Source of the DNA: Corynebacterium casei LMG S-19264
Lineage (GTDB): Bacteria; Actinomycetota; Actinomycetes; Mycobacteriales; Mycobacteriaceae
Direction of reading: 5' to 3'
Assembly: GCF_000550785.1 (NCBI RefSeq)
Contig: NZ_CP004350.1
Location: forward strand, 142,835-206,834
DNA length: 64,000 bases
Positions 18,561-27,525 of the stretch are shown here, in pieces. The notes below the pieces were generated by a model, which saw only the letters and a list, made by a program, of their open reading frames with translations, ran no database searches and was not told the origin of the DNA. The translations under genes and the position numbers were made by a program. Each line of letters starts with the position of its first letter. Positions within the stretch are counted from its first letter, which is position 1.

Positions 18561-19247
18561 ATGATGCGTAAAAATAATACTTCCTCTATCTGGGTCATGA
18601 TCGTTGATGATGAACCCATTATGTTGTCCGCGCTGCGGACCTACTTCTCTTCGACCAGTGACATTCGTGTGGTAGCCGAAGCCAGTGACGGCACCGAGGC
18701 TTTGGCGTTGCTCGACACCGTTGAAGTCGACCTCGTCCTGGCTGATATCCACATGCCTGAAATGGACGGGGTCACGCTGCTTCGGGAAATACGCAAAATG
18801 GAAGACCCACCCGTGTTCGTTGCCGTCACCGCGCTGGACACCGATGACACAATGCTCGAAGTCCTTGCGGCTGGTGGGGCCGGATACATTGTAAAAAGCT
18901 CACGGCCACAAACAATCATCTCCGCCGTTCGTGATGCAGTCGAAGGTGGTATGTCCGTATCGCCCTACGCTCTGAAACGGTTGGTGGGGCACCTCCCCGA
19001 AGAGAAGATGTGCGGCAAACCACCAAGAATCAATCCGCCGTCGACTGGATTCTCACTCACCGTGCCCGAGAAAAGGGTGCTGCGGCACCTGTGTAATGGC
19101 AAATCAAATACAGCCATCGCAGAAGCGTTGAACTACTCAGAATCCACGGTGAAGAAGCAAGTCTCAAACCTCATCGCTGTCTTCGGCGTCGATTCACGTC
19201 TCAGTCTTGCCGTTGCCGTTATCCGGTCTGGGCACCTCGACGAATAA
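18561..19247 (+). CDS. Response regulator, NarL/LuxR family
   Basis: 228 residues. Receiver domain (about 10-130) with acidic pocket VDDEP, phospho-acceptor Asp in VLADIHMPEMDG, conserved Thr in VTALD and Lys in VKSS. C-terminal LuxR helix-turn-helix (about 160-225): LTVPEKRVLRHLCNGKSN, then AIAEALNYSESTVKKQVSNL. Partner of the kinase at 17068. The ATG at 18561 has AAGG 5 nt upstream; a TTG before it and an ATG after it are possible. Confidence 0.9.
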   Translation: MMRKNNTSSIWVMIVDDEPIMLSALRTYFSSTSDIRVVAEASDGTEALALLDTVEVDLVLADIHMPEMDGVTLLREIRKMEDPPVFVAVTALDTDDTMLEVLAAGGAGYIVKSSRPQTIISAVRDAVEGGMSVSPYALKRLVGHLPEEKMCGKPPRINPPSTGFSLTVPEKRVLRHLCNGKSNTAIAEALNYSESTVKKQVSNLIAVFGVDSRLSLAVAVIRSGHLDE

Positions 19248-19337
19248 GCGAAGACCCCGGACTAGGCTGTTTCAAAGCCTGACAGTTGCTGTTGCAATAC
19301 GTCTTGCAGGATGTCGATGGTGGGCAGGCCAATGAAT

Positions 19338-19655
19338 CTAACCTCCAGTGGCGTGCCAGGCATCGAACTTATCTTTGAGCCCGCCGAATTTAGCGCCTCA
19401 TTCTTGTTCTACCAGGGGCATGTGAACTCCTGTGCCTTCAGAAAGCGCTTTAAAATTGGGCGGTCATTGTTTCAGCATCATCAACCCAGATGACAAGGTT
19501 CATGCGTTGGTTAGCGGAGTCGTCCTCACCGAGCTCGTGGTTGTCGGCACACATGCGGTCCCACCCACCGATTTGAAAGTCGCCACCGAAAACCTCTTGG
19601 TAGAAGATGAGAGCCTCACGGGCGTTGCCACGAAAGCCAACATAGCTGGTCTAGT
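19338..19655 (-). pseudogene. PhnB-like VOC family protein, decayed
   Basis: Read on the minus strand, codons give YVGFRGNAREALIFYQEVFG, then the glyoxalase/PhnB-like segment with MNLVIWVDDAE. An extra T in the run CAATTTTAAAG then shifts the frame and creates TAA at 19450-19452. In the restored frame ALSEGTGVHMPLVEQE is followed by TGA where relatives have Trp, then GAKFGGLKDKF and a TAG. The 5' codons run directly into the stop of the ABC-F gene. The gene is therefore non-functional unless the T run is a sequencing error, and even then two stops remain. Confidence 0.75.
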
Positions 19656-21336
19656 TTTGGTTTGAGTCTGTGGTGTCTTCAGCAAATTCATCGGTCATAA
19701 TTTCTGGATCAGATTCCGAGGGACTACCTAGCGTAATGGTGTAATCAATACCGATCTCTTCGCAAAAAGCGTCATCGTGGCTGACCACAATGACCGCGCC
19801 GTTATAGCTGGACAAGGCATCCACCAGCCATTGAGTAGTTGAGATGTCCAGGTTGTTTGTGGGCTCATCTAGGATGAGTAGCTGCGGGGCCGCGAGCGCA
19901 TTGCAGGCAAACTCCACCCGGAAACGCTCACCTCCAGATAAACTCCCCATCTTTTGATTAACCATGTCATTGTGGAACAACAACTGTGCGAGCTGGTCAC
20001 GAAGCTCCTGCGTAGTAAATTCTGGCCGGCGCTTAGCTACGGTTTCCATCACGGTGAGATAAGGTGCGAATTCAATGCGTTGGCGGATAAATCCAACGTT
20101 GCCGATCACATAATCCACGGCAGAATCGCTATCTGCTGTCAGCGTGGATTCCTGATTGGCAGCGCAGTTCTGACTGGCGGCGAAGATGTGATTGATGAGC
20201 GTGGTTTTTCCTGACCCATTCGCACCCGCGATGCGAAGGTACTCCGGGCCCGCCATGATGAACTCTGTTCTGCCTTCAGCATTAGGTGGTAGCTGCAGCT
20301 GCAAGACTTTTGTACCGGCGGCAAGTTGGGTGGGCGGCAAAGAGACATAGATCTGGGAATCCTTACGAACCCGACGCTGCGCTGAATCGAGATCGAGCGC
20401 GGCATCCGCTATTCCTTGCGCATGTTTATGTGTTTGCTTCGCAGCAGTGTTTTGCGCACGCGCTTTGTCATTGCCTAAAGCTAAGCGACTTTTGCGCCGG
20501 TTGGCAATGTTCTTCTTGCCCTTGGCGGCATCATGAGCAATCTGGGTGGCTAGCGCAGCGCGCTCATCTTTCTCCTTTTTTAAGACGGACTTGGCGTCAC
20601 GCACTTTCTGTTGCGCAGTGTGTTGTTCTTGTTCAATAGCATCAAGATAGTTCTGATAATTTCCGCTGAACTGGCGGAGCTGGCCGTTGAACAGCTCAGC
20701 AATTTCGCTCACATGCGCCAGCAATTGGCGGTCATGGCTGACCACGATGACAGGAATAGTGCTCGAGCGCAGCATTGAGACCAGTTTCTGCATCGCCTCC
20801 GTATCCAGATTGTTAGTCGGCTCATCCAACAAGACTAGGTCTGGTTGCTGCGCAAACACTGCGCCGAGAGCAACAGATACGGCCTCGCCTCCAGAAAGTG
20901 TTCCGATAGTACGACGTATATCGAGCGCGCCGATGAATTGCTGGACGTGTTCTTCCACATTCCAGTCATCGCCGATGGTGGCAAGTAATTGCTCGCTGTA
21001 CTCACCTGATTCAACCGCCTCGATAGCGTTGAGAATTTCTGTAATGCCGAAAACATCAGCGATGGTCGCCGAAGTATTGAGACCTAAGTCTTGAGGTAGA
21101 TACCCAACGTTTTCGGGTACTTCAAGGTTTCCGGAGGTAGGGGAGTGCTCACCCAATATTAGTTTCAGCAGTGTTGATTTACCCGAGCCATTATCACCAA
21201 TGAGCCCAGTCAAAGGCGCTGATAGTGTGCCAGAAATATCGCGCAAGGGCTGTGTCCCGTAGCATGGTGTATCTGCAACTATCGGTGAGGGCCTGATGAA
21301 TGCATGAGGCGACCACCGTAGTACCTTTCGAATCAA
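19651..21336 (-). CDS. ABC-F family ATPase, 5' end replaced by IS256 insertion
   Basis: Soluble tandem ABC protein of the ABC-F type, which act on the ribosome in translation or antibiotic resistance. NBD1 has [20 protein letters not shown] and [10 protein letters not shown]; a basic linker rich in Lys/Ala/Gln follows; NBD2 has [20 protein letters not shown] and [10 protein letters not shown]. Native sequence ends at 21246, where an IS256 element begins. The first 29 codons of the original gene are on the far side (22697-22785). The frame reopens inside the IS from a TTG at 21336 (about 30 foreign residues), so a modified protein might still be made. Confidence 0.85.
   Translation of the reverse strand: MIRKVLRWSPHAFIRPSPIVADTPCYGTQPLRDISGTLSAPLTGLIGDNGSGKSTLLKLILGEHSPTSGNLEVPENVGYLPQDLGLNTSATIADVFGITEILNAIEAVESGEYSEQLLATIGDDWNVEEHVQQFIGALDIRRTIGTLSGGEAVSVALGAVFAQQPDLVLLDEPTNNLDTEAMQKLVSMLRSSTIPVIVVSHDRQLLAHVSEIAELFNGQLRQFSGNYQNYLDAIEQEQHTAQQKVRDAKSVLKKEKDERAALATQIAHDAAKGKKNIANRRKSRLALGNDKARAQNTAAKQTHKHAQGIADAALDLDSAQRRVRKDSQIYVSLPPTQLAAGTKVLQLQLPPNAEGRTEFIMAGPEYLRIAGANGSGKTTLINHIFAASQNCAANQESTLTADSDSAVDYVIGNVGFIRQRIEFAPYLTVMETVAKRRPEFTTQELRDQLAQLLFHNDMVNQKMGSLSGGERFRVEFACNALAAPQLLILDEPTNNLDISTTQWLVDALSSYNGAVIVVSHDDAFCEEIGIDYTITLGSPSESDPEIMTDEFAEDTTDSNQN
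21239..21246. repeat. 8-bp target duplication, left copy
   Basis: TCGCGCAA directly before the left end of the IS256 element; the same 8 bp recur at the right end. Removing the IS and one copy joins codons ...PCLRDISGT... of the ABC-F gene in frame. Confidence 0.88.
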
Positions 21337-22696
21337 CTCCTACATCTCCTCGAAAGGGATAACCACGATGGCCGCTGCCCCTTATTCTATAGACCCGACT
21401 ACCTACTTAGACGAATTGCTCGCTCAAGCATCCCCAGATCTCATGCGCGAGATGCTTCAAGGTTTCATTAACCAAATCCTCTCGACCCAAGCTGACCAAG
21501 TCTGCGGCGCCGATTACGCCACCACGTCTGAGTCTCGCACCAATGTCCGCAACGGCTACCGCCACCGCGACCTAGATACTCGCGTGGGTACCATCGATGT
21601 TGCAGTACCTAAGCTACGCACTGGATCGTTCTTCCCGGACTGGCTCCTGGAACGACGAACCCGGGCCGAACGAGCACTCACCACCGTGATAGCCACCTGC
21701 TACTTGAAGGGCGTATCCACTCGCAGGATGAACGATCTTGTCGCTAGTCTAGGTATCAATAATCTCTCAAAATCCCAGGTCTCTGAGATGGCGAAAGATC
21801 TTGATTGCATGGTCGAAGATTTTCGCACCAGGCCACTAGATACCGGCCCATACTTGTATGTCTCATGTGACGCGTTAACCATGAAAGTCCGTGAAGGCGG
21901 ACGAGTGGTTAAAACCTCCGTACTCCTTGCTACCGGGGTTAATGCTGAAGGCTACCGCGAGCTACTAGGCATGCAGGTCGCTACATCGGAATCAGCATCG
22001 TCATGGACCGGGTTCTTCCGTGACTTAAAAGCCCGCGGGCTTAATGAGGTCTATTTGGTAACCAGTGATGCTCACTTAGGTATCCAGCACGCGATCAGTG
22101 ACGTGTTACCGAATGCGTCCTGGCAACGATGCCGTACCCATTTCGCCAAGAACCTCTCAGCCATGGTCCCCAAGACTCAATGGCCGACATTATCGGCGAT
22201 GTTTCACACGATATTCCAACAACCAGACTCAGAATCGGTGTGGTCCCAAGCCAAAGAGGTCGTGACATTTTGTGAGCAGAAGTTCCCACACGTGGCCGAC
22301 TACCTAGAAGAAGCCCTCGATGAACTCCTAGCGTTTACCAATACCCCGAAGTCGGTGTGGAAGAAAGTCTGGTCGAATAACCCCACTGAACGGCTTAATC
22401 GTGAAATCCGGCGACGTACAGATGTTGTTGGAATCTTCCCTAATCGTGACGCTGTTGTGCGCCTTGTTGGTTCTGTGTTGGCAGAACAACATGATGATTG
22501 GATTCAGCAAAACCGCTACATGTCACTGACTAGCCTTGAGCAAACCAAAGCAATGATCACCGCCAACGTCATCGACGCTGACACCACCAAGGAGGTTGCA
22601 TGAACCAGTCACAGCACCGAGCACGTGCTGGTCCCTGAGGCCATCACACTGCTTGTTTCAACGAAAGGCAGAAACACCACTTCCCAGGACTTGACC
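21247..22696 (+). mobile_element. IS256-family insertion sequence, 1450 bp, intact
   Basis: Bounded by imperfect inverted repeats: left GGGCTGTGTCC...TGGTGTATCTGC and right (reverse strand) GGTCAAGTCC...TGGTGTTTCTGC. It carries one intact transposase gene and is flanked by the 8-bp duplication TCGCGCAA. Length, 8-bp duplication and transposase type agree with IS256. It interrupts the ABC-F gene after about 29 codons. Confidence 0.9.
21368..22603 (+). CDS. IS256-family transposase (Mutator type)
   Basis: 411 residues, full length. RNase H-like catalytic core with candidate acidic triad: Asp in YVSCDALTMKV, Asp in YLVTSDAHLGIQHAI and Glu in NPTERLNREIRRR, plus the C..H-type WQRCRTHFAKNL segment typical of the family. 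The ATG at 21368 has an AAAGGGATAACC leader. No frameshift or stop, so the element may be active. Confidence 0.93.
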   Translation: MAAAPYSIDPTTYLDELLAQASPDLMREMLQGFINQILSTQADQVCGADYATTSESRTNVRNGYRHRDLDTRVGTIDVAVPKLRTGSFFPDWLLERRTRAERALTTVIATCYLKGVSTRRMNDLVASLGINNLSKSQVSEMAKDLDCMVEDFRTRPLDTGPYLYVSCDALTMKVREGGRVVKTSVLLATGVNAEGYRELLGMQVATSESASSWTGFFRDLKARGLNEVYLVTSDAHLGIQHAISDVLPNASWQRCRTHFAKNLSAMVPKTQWPTLSAMFHTIFQQPDSESVWSQAKEVVTFCEQKFPHVADYLEEALDELLAFTNTPKSVWKKVWSNNPTERLNREIRRRTDVVGIFPNRDAVVRLVGSVLAEQHDDWIQQNRYMSLTSLEQTKAMITANVIDADTTKEVA

Positions 22697-22704
22697 TCGC
22701 GCAA
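22697..22704. repeat. 8-bp target duplication, right copy
   Basis: TCGCGCAA immediately after the right inverted repeat of the IS256 element, identical to the left copy. Confidence 0.88.
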
Positions 22705-22785
22705 GCACGGGGTGCCGTTAGACCAGGTGAGGGAAACTTTGTTGAAGGTGACGTGAGAAAACGAACTATTTAAAAAAGTAGACAT
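22697..22785 (-). pseudogene. 5' fragment of the IS-interrupted ABC-F gene
   Basis: On the minus strand the ATG at 22785 opens a 29-codon fragment, MSTFLNSSFSHVTFNKVSLT then WSNGTPCLR, with the look of an ABC-F N-terminus (first beta strands and A-loop region). It runs into the IS256 end, after which the frame continues with IS sequence. Joined across the 8-bp duplication it continues exactly into [20 protein letters not shown] at 21246. Confidence 0.85.
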
Positions 22786-22823
22786 GAAAGCAGCGCCTTA
22801 GTGTGCAGTAGAAGTGGGACTTC

Positions 22824-22891
22824 CTGCTGAAGGCATGCTTCGCTTGCGCGCGCTTCAGCAGTGGTTATGCGGTGCGGCGTGCAATCTTCAC
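22824..22891 (-). promoter_or_regulatory. Possible leader-peptide attenuator upstream of ABC-F
   Basis: On the minus strand, about 105 nt before the ABC-F ATG, an AGGA and then GTG open a short frame (22891-22865) coding MKIARRTA and stop. Right after it comes a 9-bp hairpin CTGCTGAAG/CTTCAGCAG (22853-22861 with 22824-22832). Leader peptide plus hairpin is the arrangement of ribosome-stalling attenuators in front of resistance-type ABC-F genes. No clear U-tract follows, so anti-SD or terminator function is not proven. Confidence 0.4.
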
Positions 22892-23024
22892 GTCTTAATC
22901 CTGTTCTTTGACAACAAATACGCCGATGACTGTAGCACTATTCATTCAGTAGCGGAAGAGGCAAGCAAGACGGTAGAGGTTATTCCTCTTTGCTTCTGGC
23001 TCAGCTATCGGGAAGGTCTTTGTC

Positions 23025-23606
23025 ATGTCACGTGCCTCAACCATGGATGTTTTAGACGCACGCCGGATTGTAATCCAAGGCGTGACGGGTGCAGGTAAAT
23101 CCACCGCAGCTCGTGAATGGGCGTCGCTGAAGAATCTGCATGCTATTGACTTTGACAATGATGTTTTGTGGATGCCCGCGGAGCAATCCCCGTGGACCTT
23201 ATTTTCCCCCGAAGAACAGCGCGAACGTGTGCTGGAACATATGAAGTCTCAAGCCTGGGTGATGGCTTCTTGCGGGTCCAAAGTAACGGACATTGTATAT
23301 CCGGAAACAGATGTCATCTTATATTTGGATTACTCGCCATGGGTGTCATTTAGCCGCCTATTTAAACGCACCATGTCCCGTTCTTTCTTGGGGCAAACCT
23401 GCTGCAACGGCAACCGTGAATCTTTCCGCTTGTCCTTGATGAGCAAAGATTCCATCTTCTTGTGGTGGATCAAAACGTGGCGCTCGCGCCGAGATCTTGC
23501 GCGCACCATGGAACCAGATCCCACCGTGCCGCCGGTGTATCGGCTTAGCCATCCGCGGCAGTTTCAGGCCCTACTGCATTATGCCGCGACCCCCACGGAC
23601 TCCTAG
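23025..23606 (+). CDS. P-loop NTPase, adenylate kinase/topology-modulation-like
   Basis: 193 residues with an N-terminal Walker A (VIQGVTGAGKSTAAREWA, about 16-33) and the DYSPWVSFSRLFKRTMSR segment typical of small P-loop kinases of the FlaR/topology modulation group; C-terminal YRLSHPRQFQALL matches the nucleotide-binding end of these proteins. Probably a nucleotide or small-molecule kinase of unknown substrate. GGGAAGG lies 8 nt before the ATG. Confidence 0.75.
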   Translation: MSRASTMDVLDARRIVIQGVTGAGKSTAAREWASLKNLHAIDFDNDVLWMPAEQSPWTLFSPEEQRERVLEHMKSQAWVMASCGSKVTDIVYPETDVILYLDYSPWVSFSRLFKRTMSRSFLGQTCCNGNRESFRLSLMSKDSIFLWWIKTWRSRRDLARTMEPDPTVPPVYRLSHPRQFQALLHYAATPTDS

Positions 23607-23655
23607 TTCGCGTAAAGCTAAGGCGAGCAAGTGATTGAAGTCTAAGCTGGGCGGT

Positions 23656-23967
23656 ATGGCCACAATTTACGGAGACGTTCTCGATGAAGCGGGGCGCTGT
23701 GCGCACTATCATTCCGCGGTAGACGTGATTGCGAATAAGTGTGCTACATGCGATAAGTATTGGGCATGCTATGAGTGCCATGCTGAGATGACTGACCACA
23801 GCTTTGGAGCGATGGACCTGGAATCACCAGCCGTGATGTGTGGGGCATGTGGCCGCGAAATGGTGTTTTCAGAGTATGCCGGAAGCACAAACAGCTGCCC
23901 ACAATGTGGACAGCTGTTTAATCCGGGGTGTTCGCTACACCGCCATATTTACTTCAAGCTTGATTAG
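23656..23967 (+). CDS. CHY zinc finger protein
   Basis: About 103 residues. It shows a cysteine/histidine array of a CHY-type zinc finger: CAHYHS, CATCDKYWACYECH, CGACGREM and CPQCGQLFNPGC.LH. In eukaryotes and bacteria such domains bind several zinc ions; yeast Hot13 is a distant relative. The exact role is unknown. It converges with and overlaps by 4 bp the Asn-rich secreted protein gene. Confidence 0.85.
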   Translation: MATIYGDVLDEAGRCAHYHSAVDVIANKCATCDKYWACYECHAEMTDHSFGAMDLESPAVMCGACGREMVFSEYAGSTNSCPQCGQLFNPGCSLHRHIYFKLD

Positions 23968-24593
23968 CGGGAAGAACCCTGAACGTTGGAAGAGCCCTGC
24001 TCCACAGCGTCAGACACAATCTTTGCTGCATCTGGAATGCGGAAGGTGACCACGTTCGCTACTGGAACGTCAACGGTTGGCATACCTGGCTGAACCAGCA
24101 CTGGGATGACCTGCTTGCCGTTGACATCAGTGTTGGACTTGTTGCCAGTGTTCTTATTGCCGGAGTTGGTGTTACCGGAGTTGGTGTTACCGGAGTTGGT
24201 GTTACCGGAATTGTTGCCAGAGTTGTTCTGGTTTCCCGAAGTATTGCCGGAATTATTTCCGGAGTTGTTGCCGGAATTGGTGTTGCCGGAGTTACTGCCG
24301 CCGTTGAGGCCACAGCGTGCGATTGCTTCATCCATGCGGGAGATCGCAGCGCGGATTTCGCCGCCACGGGAGTGGAAGTTAGCTACAGCAAGTGCCTGCT
24401 GCTTCTTGGAGTTGTAGTCAGACGCGTTGGTGTACTGGGATTCGGCCTGGGAGCAAGAGATTTGACCTGATGGCATCTTTGCCAGCATGTCATCGACAAC
24501 ATCTGCGGATGCGATGGCTGGGCTAGCAAGGGTGGCAGTCAGGGCAGTAGCGGCTGCGATCAGCCCGGTCTTCGCGGAAGTCAGTTTTGGCAT
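23964..24593 (-). CDS. Secreted protein with Asn/Gly/Ser pentapeptide repeats
   Basis: 209 residues. Signal peptide about 1-30 (core 8-28, ASA-D cleavage). A conserved-looking alpha-helical domain with Cys47 and Cys94 (likely disulfide) spans 31-97. Then come about 55 residues (98-153) of NSGNT/NSGNN repeats and a Val/Pro-rich C-terminal part. No sorting motif or membrane anchor, so it is probably released or cell-wall associated. Function unknown. Confidence 0.75.
   Translation of the reverse strand: MPKLTSAKTGLIAAATALTATLASPAIASADVVDDMLAKMPSGQISCSQAESQYTNASDYNSKKQQALAVANFHSRGGEIRAAISRMDEAIARCGLNGGSNSGNTNSGNNSGNNSGNTSGNQNNSGNNSGNTNSGNTNSGNTNSGNKNTGNKSNTDVNGKQVIPVLVQPGMPTVDVPVANVVTFRIPDAAKIVSDAVEQGSSNVQGSSR
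24160..24204 (-). repeat. Three perfect 15-bp tandem repeats in coding sequence
   Basis: CCGGAGTTGGTGTTA (plus strand) repeated three times without change, followed by degenerate copies. Each unit encodes one NSGNT pentapeptide, so copy-number change would keep the frame and vary linker length. Confidence 0.85.
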
Positions 24594-24747
24594 AAGCGCA
24601 TTATGTCACACCAGTAACATTCGCAAAACCGCTAGAGCCTGTGAATTCCCTGGCCGGGCGCACAGAAACGCGCTGGCCACGGGCTTTTGTCTTGGAATCA
24701 GACCTATCTCACACTGTATGTGTGCCGTATTTTCACTCAGGCGGTGT

Positions 24748-26103
24748 TTAGCTGAGGCCCACAAACTTGTGCACCAGTGAGTCGTAGGCGCGCACTGTTA
24801 GCTCCAGGTCCTCGAGGTACAGATGCTCGTCATGGCTGTGCAGCTGGGAGTTGGCGCTGGCCATGTCGCGCTCACGTGCGTGCATCGCAAAGCCATAGGC
24901 CCTGCCGCCATTCGGGCCTTCCAACCGTCGCGCAAAGCGCAGGTCGGAACCGCCGGTTGCGTGCACAGGTACTACTGCGGCCTCTGGGAAGAACTCCTTG
25001 GTGGTGTTCACAATCGCGTCCCATAGGGGACCATCGGTAGGCGAATGCGTTGCTGGCTCGGTGATGAGGTGCTCAATTTCTACCTCATCAGCCAAATCCC
25101 CTAATGCCTCACGCAAGAAGACATCCAGGTCCTCTTGGGTTTGGCCTGGGAATGGGCGAATATCCATCTCCAGCCAGGCATGCGATGGCAACACGTTAAT
25201 CGCCCCGCCAGCACGCAAAACCGTCTGCGCAATGGTCGTGTGGGAAAACGCATGGGCATAGGCCGAAAGCGCCCCGAATTTTTCATAATCAGCATCAGCG
25301 GCCGTGCCATCGATGAGAGTCTGCTGCGTTGTTTCATCAAACTTGAAGGCGCGCACAAAGCCTTCCCATGTCTCGTTGGACACTGCCGGCGGCTGAGCTG
25401 CTGCAATGCGGCGCGCAACCTCCGCTATCTTGACCACAGCAAAGTCTTTGCCAAAGGGCGTGGAGCCATGCCCGGCATCCCCGTGGATGTGAATGCGGCG
25501 CTGACCCGCGCCTTTCTCACCCACGTTAAAACCAATGGCATCACTGCCATCTAGTGCGGGCAGGTGCGAACCACCGGTTTCGGATAGACAATTGCGCCAG
25601 GAAAATGCCTCTGGCTGGTTTTCTGAAATCCACTTCGCGCCGAGTCCGCCACGCGCTTCTTCATCGGCCAATCCCACAAAAGTCAACGTGCCCTGTGGAC
25701 GCTGGCCCTGCGCTGCCTTGCGCGCCACCTCACGGGTAACTGCTGCTTGGCTGGCGGTGATAAACAGCATGTCCACTGCGCCGCGGCCATAAAGCTTGCC
25801 ATCTTCAATCAGCGCCTCAAACGGTGGCTTGGTCCACTTCGGCTCATCCACCGGGACCACATCAATATGGCCCAGCAACGTCAAAGGCTCCGCCTGTGGA
25901 TCGGAGCCTTCCACTGTGAACGCCACCGACACCCGCCCTGGGTGCGGCTCAAACTTCTGCACCTTCACCTCGGTGCCTTCAAAGAACTTCTCCAACGTCG
26001 CCGCATTTCGGTATTCCTCACCCGAATCGGCCGTTAAGTCATTCACGCACGCATTACGGATAAGTTCTTGCAGCAATTCCAAAGTGTCTTCATACAGGCT
26101 CAT
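24748..26103 (-). CDS. M20 family metallopeptidase (dipeptidase-like)
   Basis: 451 residues. Metal-binding motifs of the M20/ArgE/DapE family: GHIDVVPV with the first His-Asp, GRGAVDM with the bridging Asp, LADEEARGG with catalytic Glu pair, and the C-terminal HAREFDM-like HARERDMAS. A dimerisation lid lies between about 210 and 330. Cleaves or deacylates small peptides or amino-acid conjugates; substrate unknown. ATG at 26103 fits the family N-terminus; an earlier GTG is possible. Confidence 0.88.
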   Translation of the reverse strand: MSLYEDTLELLQELIRNACVNDLTADSGEEYRNAATLEKFFEGTEVKVQKFEPHPGRVSVAFTVEGSDPQAEPLTLLGHIDVVPVDEPKWTKPPFEALIEDGKLYGRGAVDMLFITASQAAVTREVARKAAQGQRPQGTLTFVGLADEEARGGLGAKWISENQPEAFSWRNCLSETGGSHLPALDGSDAIGFNVGEKGAGQRRIHIHGDAGHGSTPFGKDFAVVKIAEVARRIAAAQPPAVSNETWEGFVRAFKFDETTQQTLIDGTAADADYEKFGALSAYAHAFSHTTIAQTVLRAGGAINVLPSHAWLEMDIRPFPGQTQEDLDVFLREALGDLADEVEIEHLITEPATHSPTDGPLWDAIVNTTKEFFPEAAVVPVHATGGSDLRFARRLEGPNGGRAYGFAMHARERDMASANSQLHSHDEHLYLEDLELTVRAYDSLVHKFVGLS

Positions 26104-26171
26104 ACCGGCCCATCGTAGTGCCCAAACGTTCAATGTGGCCGAGATTCATGCGCGCATGTGGCGGCGTGGGT

Positions 26172-26357
26172 TTAAGGCTTTTGCTTCTTGCTTACTGCAC
26201 GTGCGACGAAGTAGCCGACGATGGCTGCGATGATGAGGATGATTGCCATTTCAACAATGCCGGCGCCCAGGCCGGTGACGGCAATCAACCCAGTTAACAC
26301 GGCGATTGTGAGCAGAAAAGAAAGAATGAAAGCGATTACTACAACAATGGTCTTCAT
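26172..26357 (-). CDS. Small membrane protein, two helices
   Basis: 61 residues: two transmembrane helices (about 3-27 and 32-53) and a basic tail VSKKQKP. GGGGGAAA lies 5 nt upstream of the ATG at 26357, which is why longer in-frame starts are not used. Unknown function; lies 69 bp past the M20 gene region and 188 bp before bioB in opposite orientation. Confidence 0.65.
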   Translation of the reverse strand: MKTIVVVIAFILSFLLTIAVLTGLIAVTGLGAGIVEMAIILIIAAIVGYFVARAVSKKQKP

Positions 26358-26469
26358 AAATTTCCCCCGGTGGTAGGTGGCTGGATCGCCTGCCACGGTA
26401 CATGCAAAAAGCTTCTAGCGGATTCTTCAAAGCGGGTTTTTGATAGTTCTTTCGGATGAGAAATTACCC

Positions 26470-26475
26470 TACAAT
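26470..26475 (+). promoter_or_regulatory. Candidate bioB -10 box
   Basis: TACAAT, 7 bp before the first BioQ-like palindrome, so a repressor bound there would cover the transcription start. No good -35 is seen at standard spacing. Confidence 0.45.
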
Positions 26476-26482
26476 GAGGGAA

Positions 26483-26497
26483 TTAAACGGTGTTTAA
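26483..26497 (+). promoter_or_regulatory. BioQ-like operator 1
   Basis: Perfect palindrome TTAAAC-GGT-GTTTAA, the spacing and half-site type of corynebacterial BioQ (TetR family biotin repressor) sites. Lies between the -10 box and bioB. Confidence 0.6.
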
Positions 26498-26506
26498 GTC
26501 TGTCAA

Positions 26507-26521
26507 TTAAACAGGGTTCAA
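26507..26521 (+). promoter_or_regulatory. BioQ-like operator 2
   Basis: TTAAAC-AGG-GTTCAA, one mismatch from a perfect palindrome and extended by AA/TT on both sides. Centre is 24 bp from that of operator 1, slightly over two helical turns. Confidence 0.55.
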
Positions 26522-26544
26522 TTGATGGTTTAGGCTGCTGTGTC

Positions 26545-27525
26545 ATGACTATCATTGACGTCGCACGTGAAAAAGCTCTGGGACAGGGGCACGGACTAAA
26601 CAAAGAAGAACTCATCGAGGTTCTCACCAGCGATGACTCGCAGCTGGAAGAGCTGGCGGACATCGCGCACCAGACACGGTTGAAGTGGTGCGGGCCGGCA
26701 GTGGAGGTTGAAGGGATTATCTCCATCAAGACGGGTGGTTGCCCGGAGGACTGCCACTTCTGCTCGCAGTCGGGGCTGTTTCAGTCGCCGGTGCGCGCGG
26801 CACGCTTGAACATTGCGGAATTGGTGGAAGCGGCGAAGAAGACACAAAAGTCAGGCGCAACCGAATTTTGTATCGTTGCCGCGGTGAAATCCCCGGACCA
26901 GGGCCTGTTGGATCAGGTTGCGGTGGCGGTGCAAGCCATTGAGCGGGAAGTGGATATTGATATCTCTTGCTCCTTGGGCACGTTAACGCCAGAGCAAGCG
27001 CAGCAGCTGGCGGAGATGGGCGTCAAGCGCTATAACCACAATCTGGAAACCGCGCGTAGCTTCTTCCCGCAGGTTGTCACCACGCACTCCTGGGAAGAGC
27101 GCAAGAACACCTTGGACTTGGTGCGTTCGGTGGGCATGGAAGTGTGCTCCGGCGGCATCATCGGCATGGGCGAATCATTGGAGCAGCGCGCGGAATTCGC
27201 GGTGCAGCTGGCGGAGATTTCTCCGTGTGAGGTCCCGATGAACTTCCTTGACCCACGCCCCGGCACACCTTTTGCCAACCGCCCGCTGGTTCCCATGGGT
27301 GATGCCCTGCGCGCGGTGGCGGCTTTCCGTTTGGCCATGCCATCAACCACCCTGCGCTTTGCCGGTGGCCGCGAGCTTTCTTTGGGTGATGACGGCACCG
27401 AAAAGGGTTTGTTGTCCGGTATCAACGCAATCATTGCTGGAAACTACCTGACCACTTTGGGCCAGCAGATTGAAAAAGACATTGACATGCTCGGACGCAT
27501 TGACCTGCCCATCAAGGCTCTTTAA
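26545..27525 (+). CDS. bioB: Biotin synthase
   Basis: Radical SAM enzyme of 326 residues that inserts sulfur into dethiobiotin, the last step of biotin synthesis. CPEDCHFC (Cys66, 70, 73) binds the radical SAM 4Fe-4S cluster; later YNHNLETAR and [17 protein letters not shown] (auxiliary-cluster arginine region) are in place. The ATG at 26545 matches the family N-terminus; the frame is open for 35 codons upstream but contains the operators. It overlaps bsaP by one base (TAATG). Confidence 0.94.
   Translation: MTIIDVAREKALGQGHGLNKEELIEVLTSDDSQLEELADIAHQTRLKWCGPAVEVEGIISIKTGGCPEDCHFCSQSGLFQSPVRAARLNIAELVEAAKKTQKSGATEFCIVAAVKSPDQGLLDQVAVAVQAIEREVDIDISCSLGTLTPEQAQQLAEMGVKRYNHNLETARSFFPQVVTTHSWEERKNTLDLVRSVGMEVCSGGIIGMGESLEQRAEFAVQLAEISPCEVPMNFLDPRPGTPFANRPLVPMGDALRAVAAFRLAMPSTTLRFAGGRELSLGDDGTEKGLLSGINAIIAGNYLTTLGQQIEKDIDMLGRIDLPIKAL

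Noticed and set aside
22814..23098. Plus-strand 94-codon frame before the P-loop gene
   Set aside because: It overlaps the start of the clearly real gene at 23025 in another frame and covers the opposite-strand leader region; no family features.
24106..24417. Repeat tract that could be mistaken for a CRISPR array
   Set aside because: Units are 15 bp, contiguous, without spacers, and translate to pentapeptide repeats in a secreted protein.
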